Assembly (NCBI RefSeq): GCF_021347895.1
Contig: NC_067132.1
Location: forward strand, 30,515,257 to 30,579,256
Length of the DNA stretch: 64,000 bases
From: Acanthochromis polyacanthus
Lineage: Eukaryota; Chordata; Actinopteri; Pomacentridae
Direction of reading: 5' to 3'
Part shown: positions 46,578 through 52,999 of the stretch, one piece after another
Position numbering within the stretch: position 1 is the first letter of the stretch
How the letters are laid out: the number at the start of each line of letters is the position of its first letter
Notes under the pieces: generated by a model
What the model was told of the DNA's origin: nothing
Database searches by the model: none
What the model saw: the letters and a program-made list of their open reading frames with translations, nothing else
Made by a program: the position numbers and the translations under genes

Positions 46578-48701
46578 TTTAATCACAACAATCAGTCCGT
46601 CTATTACTGTATAAATCCATAAATCTATTGATCCACCTGCAGTCTGTGTCTGATTCCAAACATCTGGAGGATTCCTCTCTGGAAAAAAGAAATCTGCACA
46701 AGAAGAAGAAGAAGAAGAAGAAGAAGAAGAAGAAGAAGAAGGAGTTTTTAAAGAACCTTCATCTGTTCAGTAAAAACCGTTCACTGTATCACTGTTTATT
46801 TATTCATTAATTTATGAACATTTAAAACAACTAAAAATGTCCATTTTCCTCATTTTGTGCCATCACTGTGTAATTTTTTTAAATATTTTTGCGTAATTTT
46901 TTGTCCTTTTGGAGAATTTTTTGCATCTTTTTGTGCCGTTCTTGTGTTATTTTCATCTTTTTGTAATTTTCATCTTTCATGTGCTTTTTTTGTTCTTTTG
47001 TAATTTTTTTTGAATATTTCTGAGCCATCATTTTTACCTTTTTTGTGTCTTTTTTTTGTCCTTTTGCATTATTTTTTAGGTTTTCTCAGCAGGATAATGA
47101 GGCCAGAGTCACATAAATGTTTATGTTACACGATGTGTGTGTGATTAAACAAGAATGTCCGGAATTCAGACCAACTATTTTGTTTGTGTGTCGACTCTTC
47201 CTGAGTGGAGACATGCAAACACACACATTAGCAACACAAACACACACATTAGCAACACAAACACACACTTCAGCAACGGAAACACACATTAGCAACACAA
47301 ACACACACATTAGCAACACAAACACACACATTAGCAACGGAAACACACATTAGCAACACAAACGCACACATTAGCAACACAAACGCACACATTAGCAACA
47401 CAAACACACACATTAGCAACACAAACGCACACTTTAGCAACGGAAACACACATTAGCAACACAAACACACACATTAGCAACACAAACACACACATTAGCA
47501 ACGGAAACACACATTAGCAACACAAACGCACACATTAGCAACACAAACGCACACATTAGCAACACAAACACCCACATTAGCAACACAAACGCACACATTA
47601 GCAACACAAACACCCACATTAGCAACACGAACGCACACATTAGCAACACGAACGCACACATTAGCAACACGAACGCACACATTAGCAACACAAACGCACA
47701 CATTAGCAACACAAACGCACACATTAGCAACACAAACGCACAGTCTGATAGTGGAAGAAGTGTTTGTTTACCTTTTCCGTCTCTTTTTATGTCATATTGA
47801 ATGTTTTGTGTATTTTTGTTTTAATTTTTTGTGTCATTTTTGTGTATTTTTGTCTGATTTTTGTGACTTTTGTGGAATTCTTTCCTGTTCTTCTGTCTTA
47901 TTGTGTCACTTTTACCTCTTTTGTGTCATTTTTGCCTTGTTTTTATCATTGTTGTGTAATTATCGCTTCTTTTTGTGCAATTTTTATGGAATTTTTGCCT
48001 TGTTTGTATCACTTTTGTGTCAGTTTTGACTTGTTTGTGTCATTTTGTGCTATTTTTTACAACTTCATGTGCCATTGATATCTCAGTTTTACATCTTCTT
48101 GCGTCACTTTTGTGACTTTTTGTGTATTTTGTGTCTTTTTGATTCAATTTAGTATTTTTCTGTGCCATTTTTTCTCTTTTTGTGTCATTTTCTGTCTTTT
48201 TGTCTCTTTGTGGGTCGCTTTTATGTTTCATTGAGCCATTTTTACATCTTCTTTTGTCATTTTTGTGACTTTTTGCGTCATTTTTGCCTGTTTTTGTCGT
48301 TTTTGCCTATTTTTGGGTCATTTTTGCCAATTTTTGTGTTGTTTTGGTCTATTTTTGTGTGACACAGTTAAAAGTGTTGAGGGGGGTGAAGCGTGTGTTT
48401 CTTACAGCCATGACCGCTGTGATGTCAGTGAAGGAGTCCAGAGCCGGAGAAGCCAGAACCTCAGAGAACAGCAGCAGCAGCTCCCTGTGAGGAGACATCA
48501 GAACGCTGCATTCAGGGGAACCGGGAAAACACGGCACTGTCCTTCAGTCTGAGTTGGAAAACCACTAACTCACCTGCAGGTCTTGATCTGTTTGCTCCTC
48601 GGCTCCTCGTCCTGATCCTGAAGACTCAGAGTGACACAAACCAGCTGCTTCAGATCTGGAAGTCCGAGGAAAAACAGCGACTGCTGGACGCCTCCACTCA
48701 T
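20182..48701 (-). CDS. C18orf63: C18orf63 orthologue, 13 coding exons, whole coding span
   Basis: The role is unknown; the human orthologue is an uncharacterised conserved protein (DUF4708-type family, from memory). Thirteen GT-AG exons join in phase: 48574-48701, 48406-48484, 46637-46693, 46403-46514, 42018-42059, 41845-41921, 41543-41654, 40286-40382, 39008-39084, 38713-38899, 27753-28472, 24008-24091, 20182-20304. The N-terminal half aligns nearly gap-free with the remembered human protein: QQSLFFLGLPDLKQL at the start, SWNKAGRYLISGKDFL, KGQIISI, then YPLSCIRLQP and VCGFP. Exon 11 is a 240-codon proline-rich, low-complexity region keeping one conserved island, KLVPIFRNK. The basic C-terminus ends in a SAP-like stretch. 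The length of about 631 codons compares with about 685 in human. Oddity: exon 7 is one base short of the frame demanded by its neighbours, so as written the frame stops at about codon 176. The gene diverges from cyb5a. Identity is very sure; the intact state is not. Confidence 0.93.
20465..20578. repeat. aatgctaacactaaactagg minisatellite, left part
   Basis: About 25-base units; the array is interrupted by the MITE at 20579-21324 and resumes after it. Confidence 0.9.
20579..21324. mobile_element. non-autonomous DNA transposon with 33-bp inverted ends
   Basis: Ends ggctgtgtccgaaatcgcat and its inverted form ...gtatgcgatttgggacacagcc match over about 33 bases with one mismatch. Flanked by TAG direct repeats (20576-20578, 21325-21327). 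A 3-base target duplication suits the PIF/Harbinger group, but the superfamily is inferred. It inserted into a minisatellite and carries no transposase. Confidence 0.85.
21325..21665. repeat. aatgctaacactaaactagg minisatellite, right part
   Basis: Continuation of the array split by the transposon; in C18orf63 intron 12. Confidence 0.92.
21666..22245. other. no gene seen in intron 12
   Basis: Unique sequence; overlapping open frames of 89-122 codons at 21785-22185 without recognisable family. Confidence 0.4.
22250..22580. repeat. ttatgctatg pentamer-type repeat
   Basis: Degenerate (TATGC)(TATGT) repeat. Confidence 0.92.
22581..23420. other. no gene seen in intron 12
   Basis: Unique sequence; nothing recognisable. 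Confidence 0.45.
23425..23840 (+). repeat. dispersed repeat family, copy A
   Basis: Contains gtgagtattttcagacttac, tccatcatttctgagcctca and acacatgacattttaggagg. Related copies occur at 56700-56960, 58868-59085, 60310-60430 and inverted at 61265-61425. Class unknown. Confidence 0.8.
24008..24091 (-). CDS. C18orf63: C18orf63 coding exon 12
   Basis: 84 bases, 28 codons, basic: RVTFDVKPKKSRSAARDVDV then EKMARSNQ. Acceptor catttttaag, donor AACCAG|GTGAGG. Phase 0 in and out fits exons 11 and 13. No strong human match is remembered, so the support is phase, splice sites and codon-like content. Confidence 0.75.
24297..25716. repeat. 39/33-bp minisatellite in C18orf63 intron 11
   Basis: About 37 units of 39 bases interleaved with 33-base units, core ggagatccatccagcatgg followed by tgaaacatcttctag. 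Both lengths are multiples of three, so long stop-free frames (over 360 codons) appear on both strands; the gene-strand reading repeats MLDGSPTTRRCFS. Regarded as non-coding intron repeat. Confidence 0.95.
25896..26452. mobile_element. nested TTAA-type MITE
   Basis: Starts TTAACCCGTGTGTCGTCCTG and ends atgaggacaacaggaggc then TTGA; the ends are imperfect inverted repeats. It also carries the common teleost-repeat phrase gtcaaattgacccg. A TTAA target suggests a piggyBac-like or similar group, by inference. Contains a long perfect palindrome. Confidence 0.65.
26058..26150. repeat. perfect 46-bp palindrome with 1-base spacer
   Basis: Left arm 26058-26103 and right arm 26105-26150 are exact reverse complements, checked base by base (tttctttaagaacattcgtg ... 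accaaaatccagcgaa). It would form a very stable hairpin. Confidence 0.97.
26653..27060. other. no gene seen in intron 11
   Basis: Unique sequence, short open frames only. Confidence 0.45.
27066..27153 (-). repeat. diverged second copy of the C18orf63 exon 11 3' end and donor
   Basis: About 87 bases match 27731-27817, offset 665, including the serine-run end of exon 11 and a perfect GTGAGT donor at 27087-27082. The copy has a frame-breaking extra base and a stop, so it is not an intact alternative exon end. Confidence 0.88.
27154..27730. repeat. degenerate repeats in C18orf63 intron 11
   Basis: Two or three diverged units of roughly 190-220 bases built on ccaaatttgagtttttgttg, caatttcac and tttggctcttt. 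Related sequence occurs inverted at 59100-59510 and direct at 60780-60880. Confidence 0.8.
27753..28472 (-). CDS. C18orf63: C18orf63 coding exon 11, proline-rich
   Basis: 720 bases, phase 0 both ends, 240 codons rich in P, S, T and Q with a run of seven prolines. The segment PPPKLVPIFRNK matches human PKFVPVFKNR, tying the low-complexity exon to the gene. Acceptor ggcctcctcag, donor AAAAGG|GTGAGT. The open frame continues past the donor into repeat-derived intron sequence, which should not be read as protein. Confidence 0.9.
28550..29345. repeat. about 57-bp A-rich minisatellite in C18orf63 intron 10
   Basis: About 13 units of gaaaaatcaaccattaaaac, acagaaaaaag, a T-run and aggaaagaaaaaaa. 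On the gene strand this is a long pyrimidine-rich stretch lying just before the exon 11 acceptor. Confidence 0.93.
29346..30129. other. no gene seen in intron 10
   Basis: AT-rich unique sequence. Confidence 0.45.
30130..33690. repeat. 21-bp minisatellite with 1251-bp higher-order duplication
   Basis: Core gagtcattttggaccactttt with variants (gggccatttttcattcattttg). A segment including a distinctive non-array stretch (31200-31530) recurs at a constant offset of 1251 bases (32451-32780), giving two near-identical higher-order units over about 30860-33360. Lies in C18orf63 intron 10. Edges degenerate. Confidence 0.95.
33691..34589. other. no gene seen in intron 10
   Basis: Unique sequence of ordinary composition between two arrays, with no supported exon. 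Confidence 0.45.
34590..34995. repeat. degenerate gtcaaaat/ttctccaaaatgactc repeat
   Basis: Loose units of tcaaaaattctccaaaatga and ctcaaaatgtggtcaaaa. Roughly the reverse-complement theme of the 30-33.7 kb array. Confidence 0.75.
35175..38693. repeat. 21-bp minisatellite, about 165-170 copies, in C18orf63 intron 10
   Basis: Core gaagaaaacccagataattct, with alternating atatgtct, atatctct and aaag forms and some 20-base units. Ends about 20 bases from the exon 10 donor. On the gene strand each unit reads ggttttcttcag or ggttttctttag, resembling a 3' splice site. Long glutamate/asparagine-type open frames are a by-product. Confidence 0.96.
38713..38899 (-). CDS. C18orf63: C18orf63 coding exon 10
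   Basis: 187 bases encoding YPLSCIRLQPVQRCPGLDLQ onward through TVCGFPARLSSKPSFHSVGL to AASLQ, matching human YPLSCIRSQP and HICGFPIK. Acceptor catcctgaccag, donor CTGCAG|GTAAAC. The 3.5-kb 21-bp array starts about 20 bases into the following intron. Confidence 0.94.
39008..39084 (-). CDS. C18orf63: C18orf63 coding exon 9
   Basis: 77 bases encoding YGYRLPEQEAVYCSVYFRPV then GQKLF, matching human YGYKLP and YCNIYFK. Acceptor atttttccag, donor TTCAC|GTATCC, phase 2 out. Confidence 0.92.
39230..39545. repeat. degenerate gtcaaaataagtcaaaaattct repeat
   Basis: Several imperfect units of the same family as 34590-34995, in C18orf63 intron 8 between exons 8 and 9. Confidence 0.75.
40286..40382 (-). 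CDS. C18orf63: C18orf63 coding exon 8
   Basis: 97 bases, phase 2 in and phase 0 out. It encodes SMKKGQIISISRQLPRDGPF then RSYRELQNHWNLL, matching human MKMGQIINI and FHSYGDFQRHW. Acceptor gtgttttcag, donor CTCCTG|GTATTC. Confidence 0.93.
40790..41335. repeat. degenerate gtcaaaa/ctccaaa repeat
   Basis: Imperfect units of gactcaaaatgtggtcaaaa and tgagtcaaaaattctccaa in C18orf63 intron 7; same family as above. Confidence 0.75.
41543..41654 (-). CDS. C18orf63: C18orf63 coding exon 7, with apparent 1-base deletion
   Basis: Acceptor tggtcccag, donor CCCAG|GTAGGA, 112 bases. It opens LEDFHLP in the incoming frame and then hits TGA. From the five-C run onward (41633-41637 on the given strand) the conserved peptide continues in another frame: PLVLRRFCSDPDSVL through ALWCHVLPR. 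Exon 6 leaves phase 0 and exon 8 needs phase 2, so an intact exon should be 113 bases. This is either a homopolymer error in the sequence or a true frameshift. Confidence 0.85.
41845..41921 (-). CDS. C18orf63: C18orf63 coding exon 6
   Basis: 77 bases, phase 1 in and phase 0 out, encoding LELSTSEGQLCISVEANAVR then LPPTT; aligns to the human VTETQVCLSIEA segment without a gap. Donor ACTACA|GTAGGA. The intron separating it from exon 5 is only 96 bases. Confidence 0.9.
42018..42059 (-). CDS. C18orf63: C18orf63 coding exon 5
   Basis: A micro-exon of 42 bases encoding GKDFLTEGGRLNAV. Acceptor tttgttag, donor GTCA|GTAAGT. It lies 4.3 kb downstream of exon 4 because of the repeat arrays between them. 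Confidence 0.9.
42160..42900. repeat. about 45-bp minisatellite in C18orf63 intron 4
   Basis: About ten clear units (42385-42830) of aagactagcaagtcccaagt then ctagtccaatttcaagcccc and aagat, with degenerate flanks. Confidence 0.92.
42901..43844. other. no gene seen in intron 4
   Basis: Unique sequence; no exon is missing from the alignment between exons 4 and 5. Confidence 0.5.
43845..44250. repeat. degenerate aaaatgacacaaaaa repeat
   Basis: Short A-rich units (aaaaatgacacaaaaatggc) directly abutting the 44-bp array. Confidence 0.75.
44281..46414. repeat. 44-bp minisatellite made from the C18orf63 exon 4 donor
   Basis: Exactly 48 units of 44 bp (2112 bases, no net indel) plus the founding junction. 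On the gene strand each unit holds the last 14 exon bases (CTACCTGATCTCAG) and the first 30 intron bases (GTAACTCCTC onward). Units also carry a short palindrome, ACCTGA-GA-TCAGGT, and mostly a CCAATCA box. Variants are single substitutions (ccaatca/tcaatca, cacagag/cagagag). A rare variant recurs 792 bp apart, exactly 18 units, pointing to block duplication. Confidence 0.97.
46403..46514 (-). CDS. C18orf63: C18orf63 coding exon 4
   Basis: 112 bases, phase 0 in and phase 1 out. It encodes LGPPQCVFPGVLQCCVSFSL then VTRLSPSWNKAGRYLIS. The acceptor follows a (TG)n tract. The donor CTCAG|GTAACT is the first member of the 44-bp minisatellite at 44281-46414. Confidence 0.92.
46517..46574. repeat. 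(CA)n microsatellite forming the exon 4 acceptor tract
   Basis: About 29 CA units. On the gene strand this is (TG)n running straight into TAG|CTGGGCC of C18orf63 exon 4. Confidence 0.98.
46637..46693 (-). CDS. C18orf63: C18orf63 coding exon 3
   Basis: 57 bases, 19 codons (ISFFQRGILQMFGIRHRLQ), aligning in length to the human IPFYKAGKLNAY region. The acceptor is gtgcag immediately after a (CTT)n tract, which serves as the polypyrimidine tract. A second AG (ttttttccag, 15 bases inside) would give a 5-residue shorter exon in the same frame; the longer form fits human better. Confidence 0.85.
46700..46741. repeat. (AAG)n microsatellite forming the exon 3 acceptor tract
   Basis: About 14 AAG units; (CTT)n on the gene strand immediately before gtgcag|ATTTC of C18orf63 exon 3. 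Confidence 0.97.
46850..47085. repeat. T-rich tttttgtgcc/ttttgtcctttt degenerate repeat
   Basis: Imperfect T-rich units in C18orf63 intron 2, of the same style as 47780-48360. Confidence 0.65.
47212..47735. repeat. 21-bp minisatellite acacattagcaacacaaacg
   Basis: About 25 units, with 20-base variants (cggaaacacacattagcaa), in C18orf63 intron 2. Periodic valine/leucine open frames on the minus strand are artefacts. Confidence 0.95.
47780..48365. repeat. degenerate ttttgtgtcatttttg repeat
   Basis: Irregular 15-25 base T-rich units (ttttgtgtcatttttgcct) in intron 2, ending about 40 bases from the exon 2 donor. Confidence 0.8.
48406..48484 (-). CDS. C18orf63: C18orf63 coding exon 2
   Basis: The acceptor is ctcctcacag and the donor GGCT|GTAAGA; 79 bases, phase 2 in and phase 0 out. 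It encodes ELLLLFSEVLASPALDSF followed by TDITAVMA, aligning to the second human segment without a gap. Confidence 0.92.
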
Positions 48702-48702
48702 C
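48574..48702 (-). CDS. C18orf63: C18orf63 coding exon 1 (start codon)
   Basis: An acceptor (ctgtgagcag) lies one base before the ATG at 48701-48699, so an upstream non-coding exon must exist. It encodes MSGGVQQSLFFLGLPDLKQL and on to residue 43, closely matching the human N-terminus. It ends TGCAG|GTGAG in phase 2. Confidence 0.93.
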
Positions 48703-48839
48703 CTGCTCACAGACACACAAACACAACCACAACCATCCGCATTACCGGCAAAACACAGAGTCTGGCTCAAAGTATCAGGACGCTGCACAGAGAAAAAAAC
48801 ATTCAAATACATCCAGACAAAACACCAAATGTAGAAGAG

Positions 48840-49285
48840 CTCAAAAATACAACAACAAAGAACAAAACAACCAGATAAGAGTCCACTCGTGACTTTTGTA
48901 ATTATTTTTTGTGTAGTTATTGCCTCTTATGTCACTTTTGCCTCTTTTTATGTAATTTTTGTGAATTTTTCAGACGTTCCACACAGATTAAATAAACTGT
49001 GAGACACTAAAGCGTCTCAGTGATGGTGGATTTTAGTTTAGCAGATATCTACACTAAAACAAAGACAAAATGAAAACCGTTACAACGCTTAAATGAACTT
49101 AAAAGATCTTTTACTGACTCAAATATCAGGTATTACTAATATTTGCTGGTTATTAACTTCTTAAACACAAAATTACGGCTGAAATGTTTCCTCAGTTAAT
49201 CCATGAAGTGAATGACAAAAAAATGTAATCTGTAAAGCGATAATATGATATTTTCATAATATTCTTGAGCTGCGTGCTTGTGAGA
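48840..49285. other. C18orf63 5' intron, nothing seen
   Basis: AT-rich sequence with a few ttttgtgtcatttttg-like units at 48890-48970. Confidence 0.4.
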
Positions 49286-49289
49286 AATC

Positions 49290-50060
49290 ATTGCTTCTTT
49301 GTTTTGTATAACTGTAGACTGAATATCTTTGGGTTTATGACTGTTAGTCTCACAAAAAAGTGCAAAATGACTGAATGATAATGAAAATATTGTTTGCATC
49401 CCTTTTTTATTGTTGTCACTGACTGATAATTGAGTTAAATAATAAATATAGCACTTTTAGCTAACTTACAATCAAAATGACAACATTATGACACCATACA
49501 AGTCAAAAAACAAAGTCAAAAATGTACTAATTATTTAAAATAACTGGTTTAAAAGGTTTTCTTTGGTCTCGCTCACCTCCTTGTACCTCCTTGATCCAAC
49601 AAAAAGTTTAACAATTAGCTAAAACAAGCTAACGCTAACAAGAAGCTAGTGGTAGCTAATGCAAAACAAAATTTAAAACTACTAAAATATTCCCTTTAGC
49701 TAAACAATTCTTTGCTTTTTTTTATAACTGTAAGCTGAATATCTTTTTGTTTATGAGTGATAATCTCACAAAGAAGTGAGTCAAAATGACTAAATGATAA
49801 TAAAATACTGTTTGCACAACTTTTTAAGTTGTTGTCACTGACTGAAAATTAAGCTAACCGATGGAAATAGCATTTTTTTAGCTAACATGTAATCAAAATT
49901 ACAACATTTTTGACACTTTACAGAGAAACGGAAAAAATACTAAGGTATTAAGTAATGAAAATAATAGTTGGTTAAGGTGATGAATCAGTGTCACTCACCT
50001 CCTTGTACCTCCTCAAAAGAATGCAGTTGTGAACACAACCAAGAAGCTAGCGGCAGCTCA
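49290..50060. repeat. tandem segmental duplication, about 422-bp period
   Basis: 49296-49680 and 49718-50060 align (ataactgtagactgaatatc, ttgttgtcactgactga, cacctccttgtacctcc, aagaagctag). Both copies carry a minus-strand GGTACAAGGAG|GTGAG donor-like site (49576-49575 and 49998-49997). Confidence 0.88.
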
Positions 50061-51172
50061 TGCTAAGTGAGCTAGCTAAATATATATATTTTTTACACTT
50101 ATATCTAAGCCACCAACGTTATGTTTACACTTACACGAGACTGTTCGAGCTGTTATCTACTGTGAGGACTCTCTGTTTGACTGTAATTATGACAAAAAAA
50201 GGACAATTTGAGGAAAAAACTTTGATATTAAAAGCAGCTTTAGCCAAAGATGGGTGAAGAGTGGAGAGGAGCTCTCACTCCTTCTTATTTATACAAATAT
50301 GATCAGAACTATAAGCGTCGATTTTTATTACGATTTTAAAATCTGAATACCAGAAGTTTATTTCCTGGTTTATATGTAGTTCGCAGTGACTATAGCTGAT
50401 TGTTTAAAGGCTTTTGTGTTGTTGTTGTTTTCACACTGAATCTGACCAGTTTTAGACTAATAAAAATAAAGAAATACATGAAAATTAGTATTTAACAGAG
50501 TGTAAAACAAACTCACATCAAACTAAGCTCAGATTTAACACTGTTAACATGAACCTGACATCTACAACTGGTTAAAAAAAAAGCAATGATTAACAATAAC
50601 GTGTCCTTTTAACTCATGTAAATCAGTCGATCTCCATTATTATTCATACTTTTGTGCCTTAGCCTTGATAGTTACTTACATTAGCAGGGTTGTTCTCTAA
50701 AATTAAAGATGCTGTAGAATCTTAGCCTTAATATGTAAATTAGTGAAGTTAATCTTCATTAATATTAATACTGCAGGATCTCATACTTAATATGTAAATT
50801 AGTCAGGTATTAACCTGACTAATTAAGGAATGATTACACAAGATATTGTGTAATCATTCCTTAAATGTGAACATTTTAGCATTAAAAGAAATGAAAATTT
50901 TGGAGTTCTGCTTATTTATAGGTTTCTATGCTCTGTTTTTACTGGTCTAGTCCATTTGGAATCAAACTGGACTGAAAGAGTATTTTCTGGAATTCTGTAA
51001 AACTGTGATTTGACTTTAAAAATGCCTTCAAAAACCTGAAAATTGAAACAGGGAAAGTTGATATTTACAGTGTTGGTCAGAGTCTCTTTGCGTTTGTTTC
51101 AATTAGTGTTTATTTATTTTTTTTATTTTTGTCAGTTTTTTTCCTACACAAACACCAGAGTGTGTCCAGTAC
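50061..51172. other. C18orf63 5' intron, nothing coding seen
   Basis: AT-rich. Holds two adjacent hairpins near 50795-50865, listed separately. Confidence 0.45.
50794..50865. repeat. two adjacent perfect hairpins
   Basis: attagtcaggt/acctgactaat with a 4-base loop, followed at once by ttaaggaatgattacaca/tgtgtaatcattccttaa with a 6-base loop. Could be a MITE remnant or an RNA hairpin. Confidence 0.85.
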
Positions 51173-51440
51173 CTGATCGGTACGTGAGAGACATGAACGG
51201 AGCCGTCGCTTCGCGTGAGAAGCGGTTTTTCCTTGAAAGCTGAACTCCAGTGAACTTTCGCCTCGTCCTCGCCCACAGTTCACATGACGACAGGCGGCCA
51301 GCTGACCAATCACAGGCCCCCACAGCCAGCAGTGAGGGAGCGGTCAGCCAATAGGAGCGGCAGCGGGACAGAGGGGGGCGGGCTCAGAATGTTTGTGCCA
51401 GGAACTGGGAAACGCCGTGAAGCATGCGCAGATCGACCCG
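51173..51440 (-). promoter_or_regulatory. C18orf63: C18orf63 promoter and probable 5' non-coding exon
   Basis: A local island rich in CG dinucleotides in AT-rich surroundings. It carries two CCAAT boxes (51306, 51348), a GC box near 51374-51382 and an NRF1-like GCATGCGCA at 51422-51430. A good minus-strand donor, GATCAG|GTACTG, ends at 51173 and would splice to the acceptor just before the start codon at 48701. The transcription start is inferred only. Confidence 0.5.
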
Positions 51441-52430
51441 CTCAAACCAGGAAACGCAGAGCGAGATTTCAAAATAAAACACAACTCCTCAAAATATTAC
51501 CTTCAGACATAAAAATTGAAATTAAATTTAAACTATTTAAGTGAGTATGAGCCTGCTTTAAATAACTGTATTATTATTATTAATATTGTTGTTGTTGTTG
51601 TGATCTTTACCGCTAACTTCAATATTTATAGTAGTCAGGTAAATTCATATTTTATATAATATTAGAGGGCCTGAATTTATAGAATATTGTCGGGTAGCTT
51701 CAGTACTTTATATAATAAAAACATTGCTAAGCTTTAATTATTCAATGTATTTCATATTTAACTTAGTCAGGGAATTAAAATAATGATAATTTTAAATGAT
51801 AAATTGCAATATACCATTTTTTAATAATTTCGCAGAGTGTTTACATAATAATAAATTAGGATTTTAAACGTAATATTTGAACTTGTTGCAGAAAATTATA
51901 TAACAAAAAAATCTAATTATTTTTTGTTATGTCTTGACCTTTATTTTAAAAAATATTCAGGTGAATGTGTATTTTATATTGTATTGTTTAAATGTTTTTT
52001 AGGTAAATAAGCATAATTAACAAAGCATTGCATTTAAATTAATCAGGTCCATTTTAATTTTACTGAATACTGTCAGGTAACTAAAATTATTTACATAATA
52101 AACCATACTGGTGGCTTTTATCCTTCATATTTAACTTGGTGAAGGGACTTTGTGTTTTAAATAATATTGTTTCCTTAATATTTAACTTAATCTGGTGAAG
52201 TTGTATTTTTTTTATAATATTGTAGAGTGTTTGAATAATAATATTGTGGGCTTTTAGTCTAAATATTCAAATTCATTAGAATAACAAATTACAATTATTT
52301 ATATAGCGTCTTTACTTGGGTAAATACTTATTTAACGTTGTAGGGTCTGGATTTGTTCAGTAAATGTGCAAAACCACTTAACATCAACACTAAACTACTC
52401 TGGTAAATCAGTATTTCACATGATATTGTG
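51441..52430. other. AT-rich spacer between the divergent genes
   Basis: About 1 kb of AT-rich sequence; no coding or clear repeat units. Confidence 0.5.
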
Positions 52431-52650
52431 TATTTTTGTGGTCATTTTAAGTGTTTTTGTGGTAATTTTTTGTCTTTTGTGGTCATTTTGCATATTTTTG
52501 GTCTTTCTTGGTCATTTCATGTCTCTTATGTGGTCATTTTGTTGATTTTTTGTCTTTTTTGACAATTTTTGTGTCTTCTGTGGTCATTTTATTTCTTTTA
52601 TAGCAGTTTTGTGTCTTTTTGTGGTCTTCTTGTGGTCATTTTCTGTCCTT
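52431..52650. repeat. ttttgtggtcattttgtgtct repeat upstream of cyb5a
   Basis: Degenerate units of the window-wide gtcatttt family, about 210 bases before the cyb5a ATG. Confidence 0.85.
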
Positions 52651-52699
52651 CCATGACTAACCTTCTAAAGGAGACTTTTATTTTGAAGGCGGCGGCAGC

Positions 52700-52861
52700 A
52701 GCCCGTGCTGAGCTCAGGTGATTTACCTGATGAAACGAGCAGCGCTGACAGATAGTTAGTAGAGTAAATGTCGCCGTTCGTGTCGGGTTATATAACCGCA
52801 CCGTGAGTCCATCCGTCCGTCTGCTCTCCGCGTCCACACAGGCCGACTTCCAGGCGCACAG
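52700..52861 (+). promoter_or_regulatory. cyb5a: cyb5a proximal promoter and 5' UTR
   Basis: CG-containing, non-repetitive leader directly before the cyb5a ATG, with a TATA-like ttatataacc near 52788-52797. The start site is not determinable here, and the TATA-like motif could lie within the transcript. Confidence 0.45.
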
Positions 52862-52999
52862 ATGGGGGAACAGCAGCAGAAGAGCCCCGCCGGGGTGAAG
52901 TACTTCCGACTGTCCGAGATCGAGGAGCAGAACTCCTTCAAGTCCACCTGGATCATCGTCCACCACAAAGTCTACGATTTGACCAAGTTCCTGGAGGAG
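52862..52999 (+). CDS. cyb5a: cyb5a coding exon 1
   Basis: 46 codons, [20 protein letters not shown] through [10 protein letters not shown]; donor GAGGAG|GTGAGC, phase 0. This is the first part of the haem-binding fold. Confidence 0.97.

Noticed and set aside
46628..46810. Poly-lysine open frame
   Set aside because: Caused by the (AAG)n microsatellite; the real reading is exon 3 on the other strand.
47434..47733. Valine/leucine-rich open frame (MCAFVLL repeats)
   Set aside because: Direct consequence of the 21-bp acacattagcaacacaaacg array.
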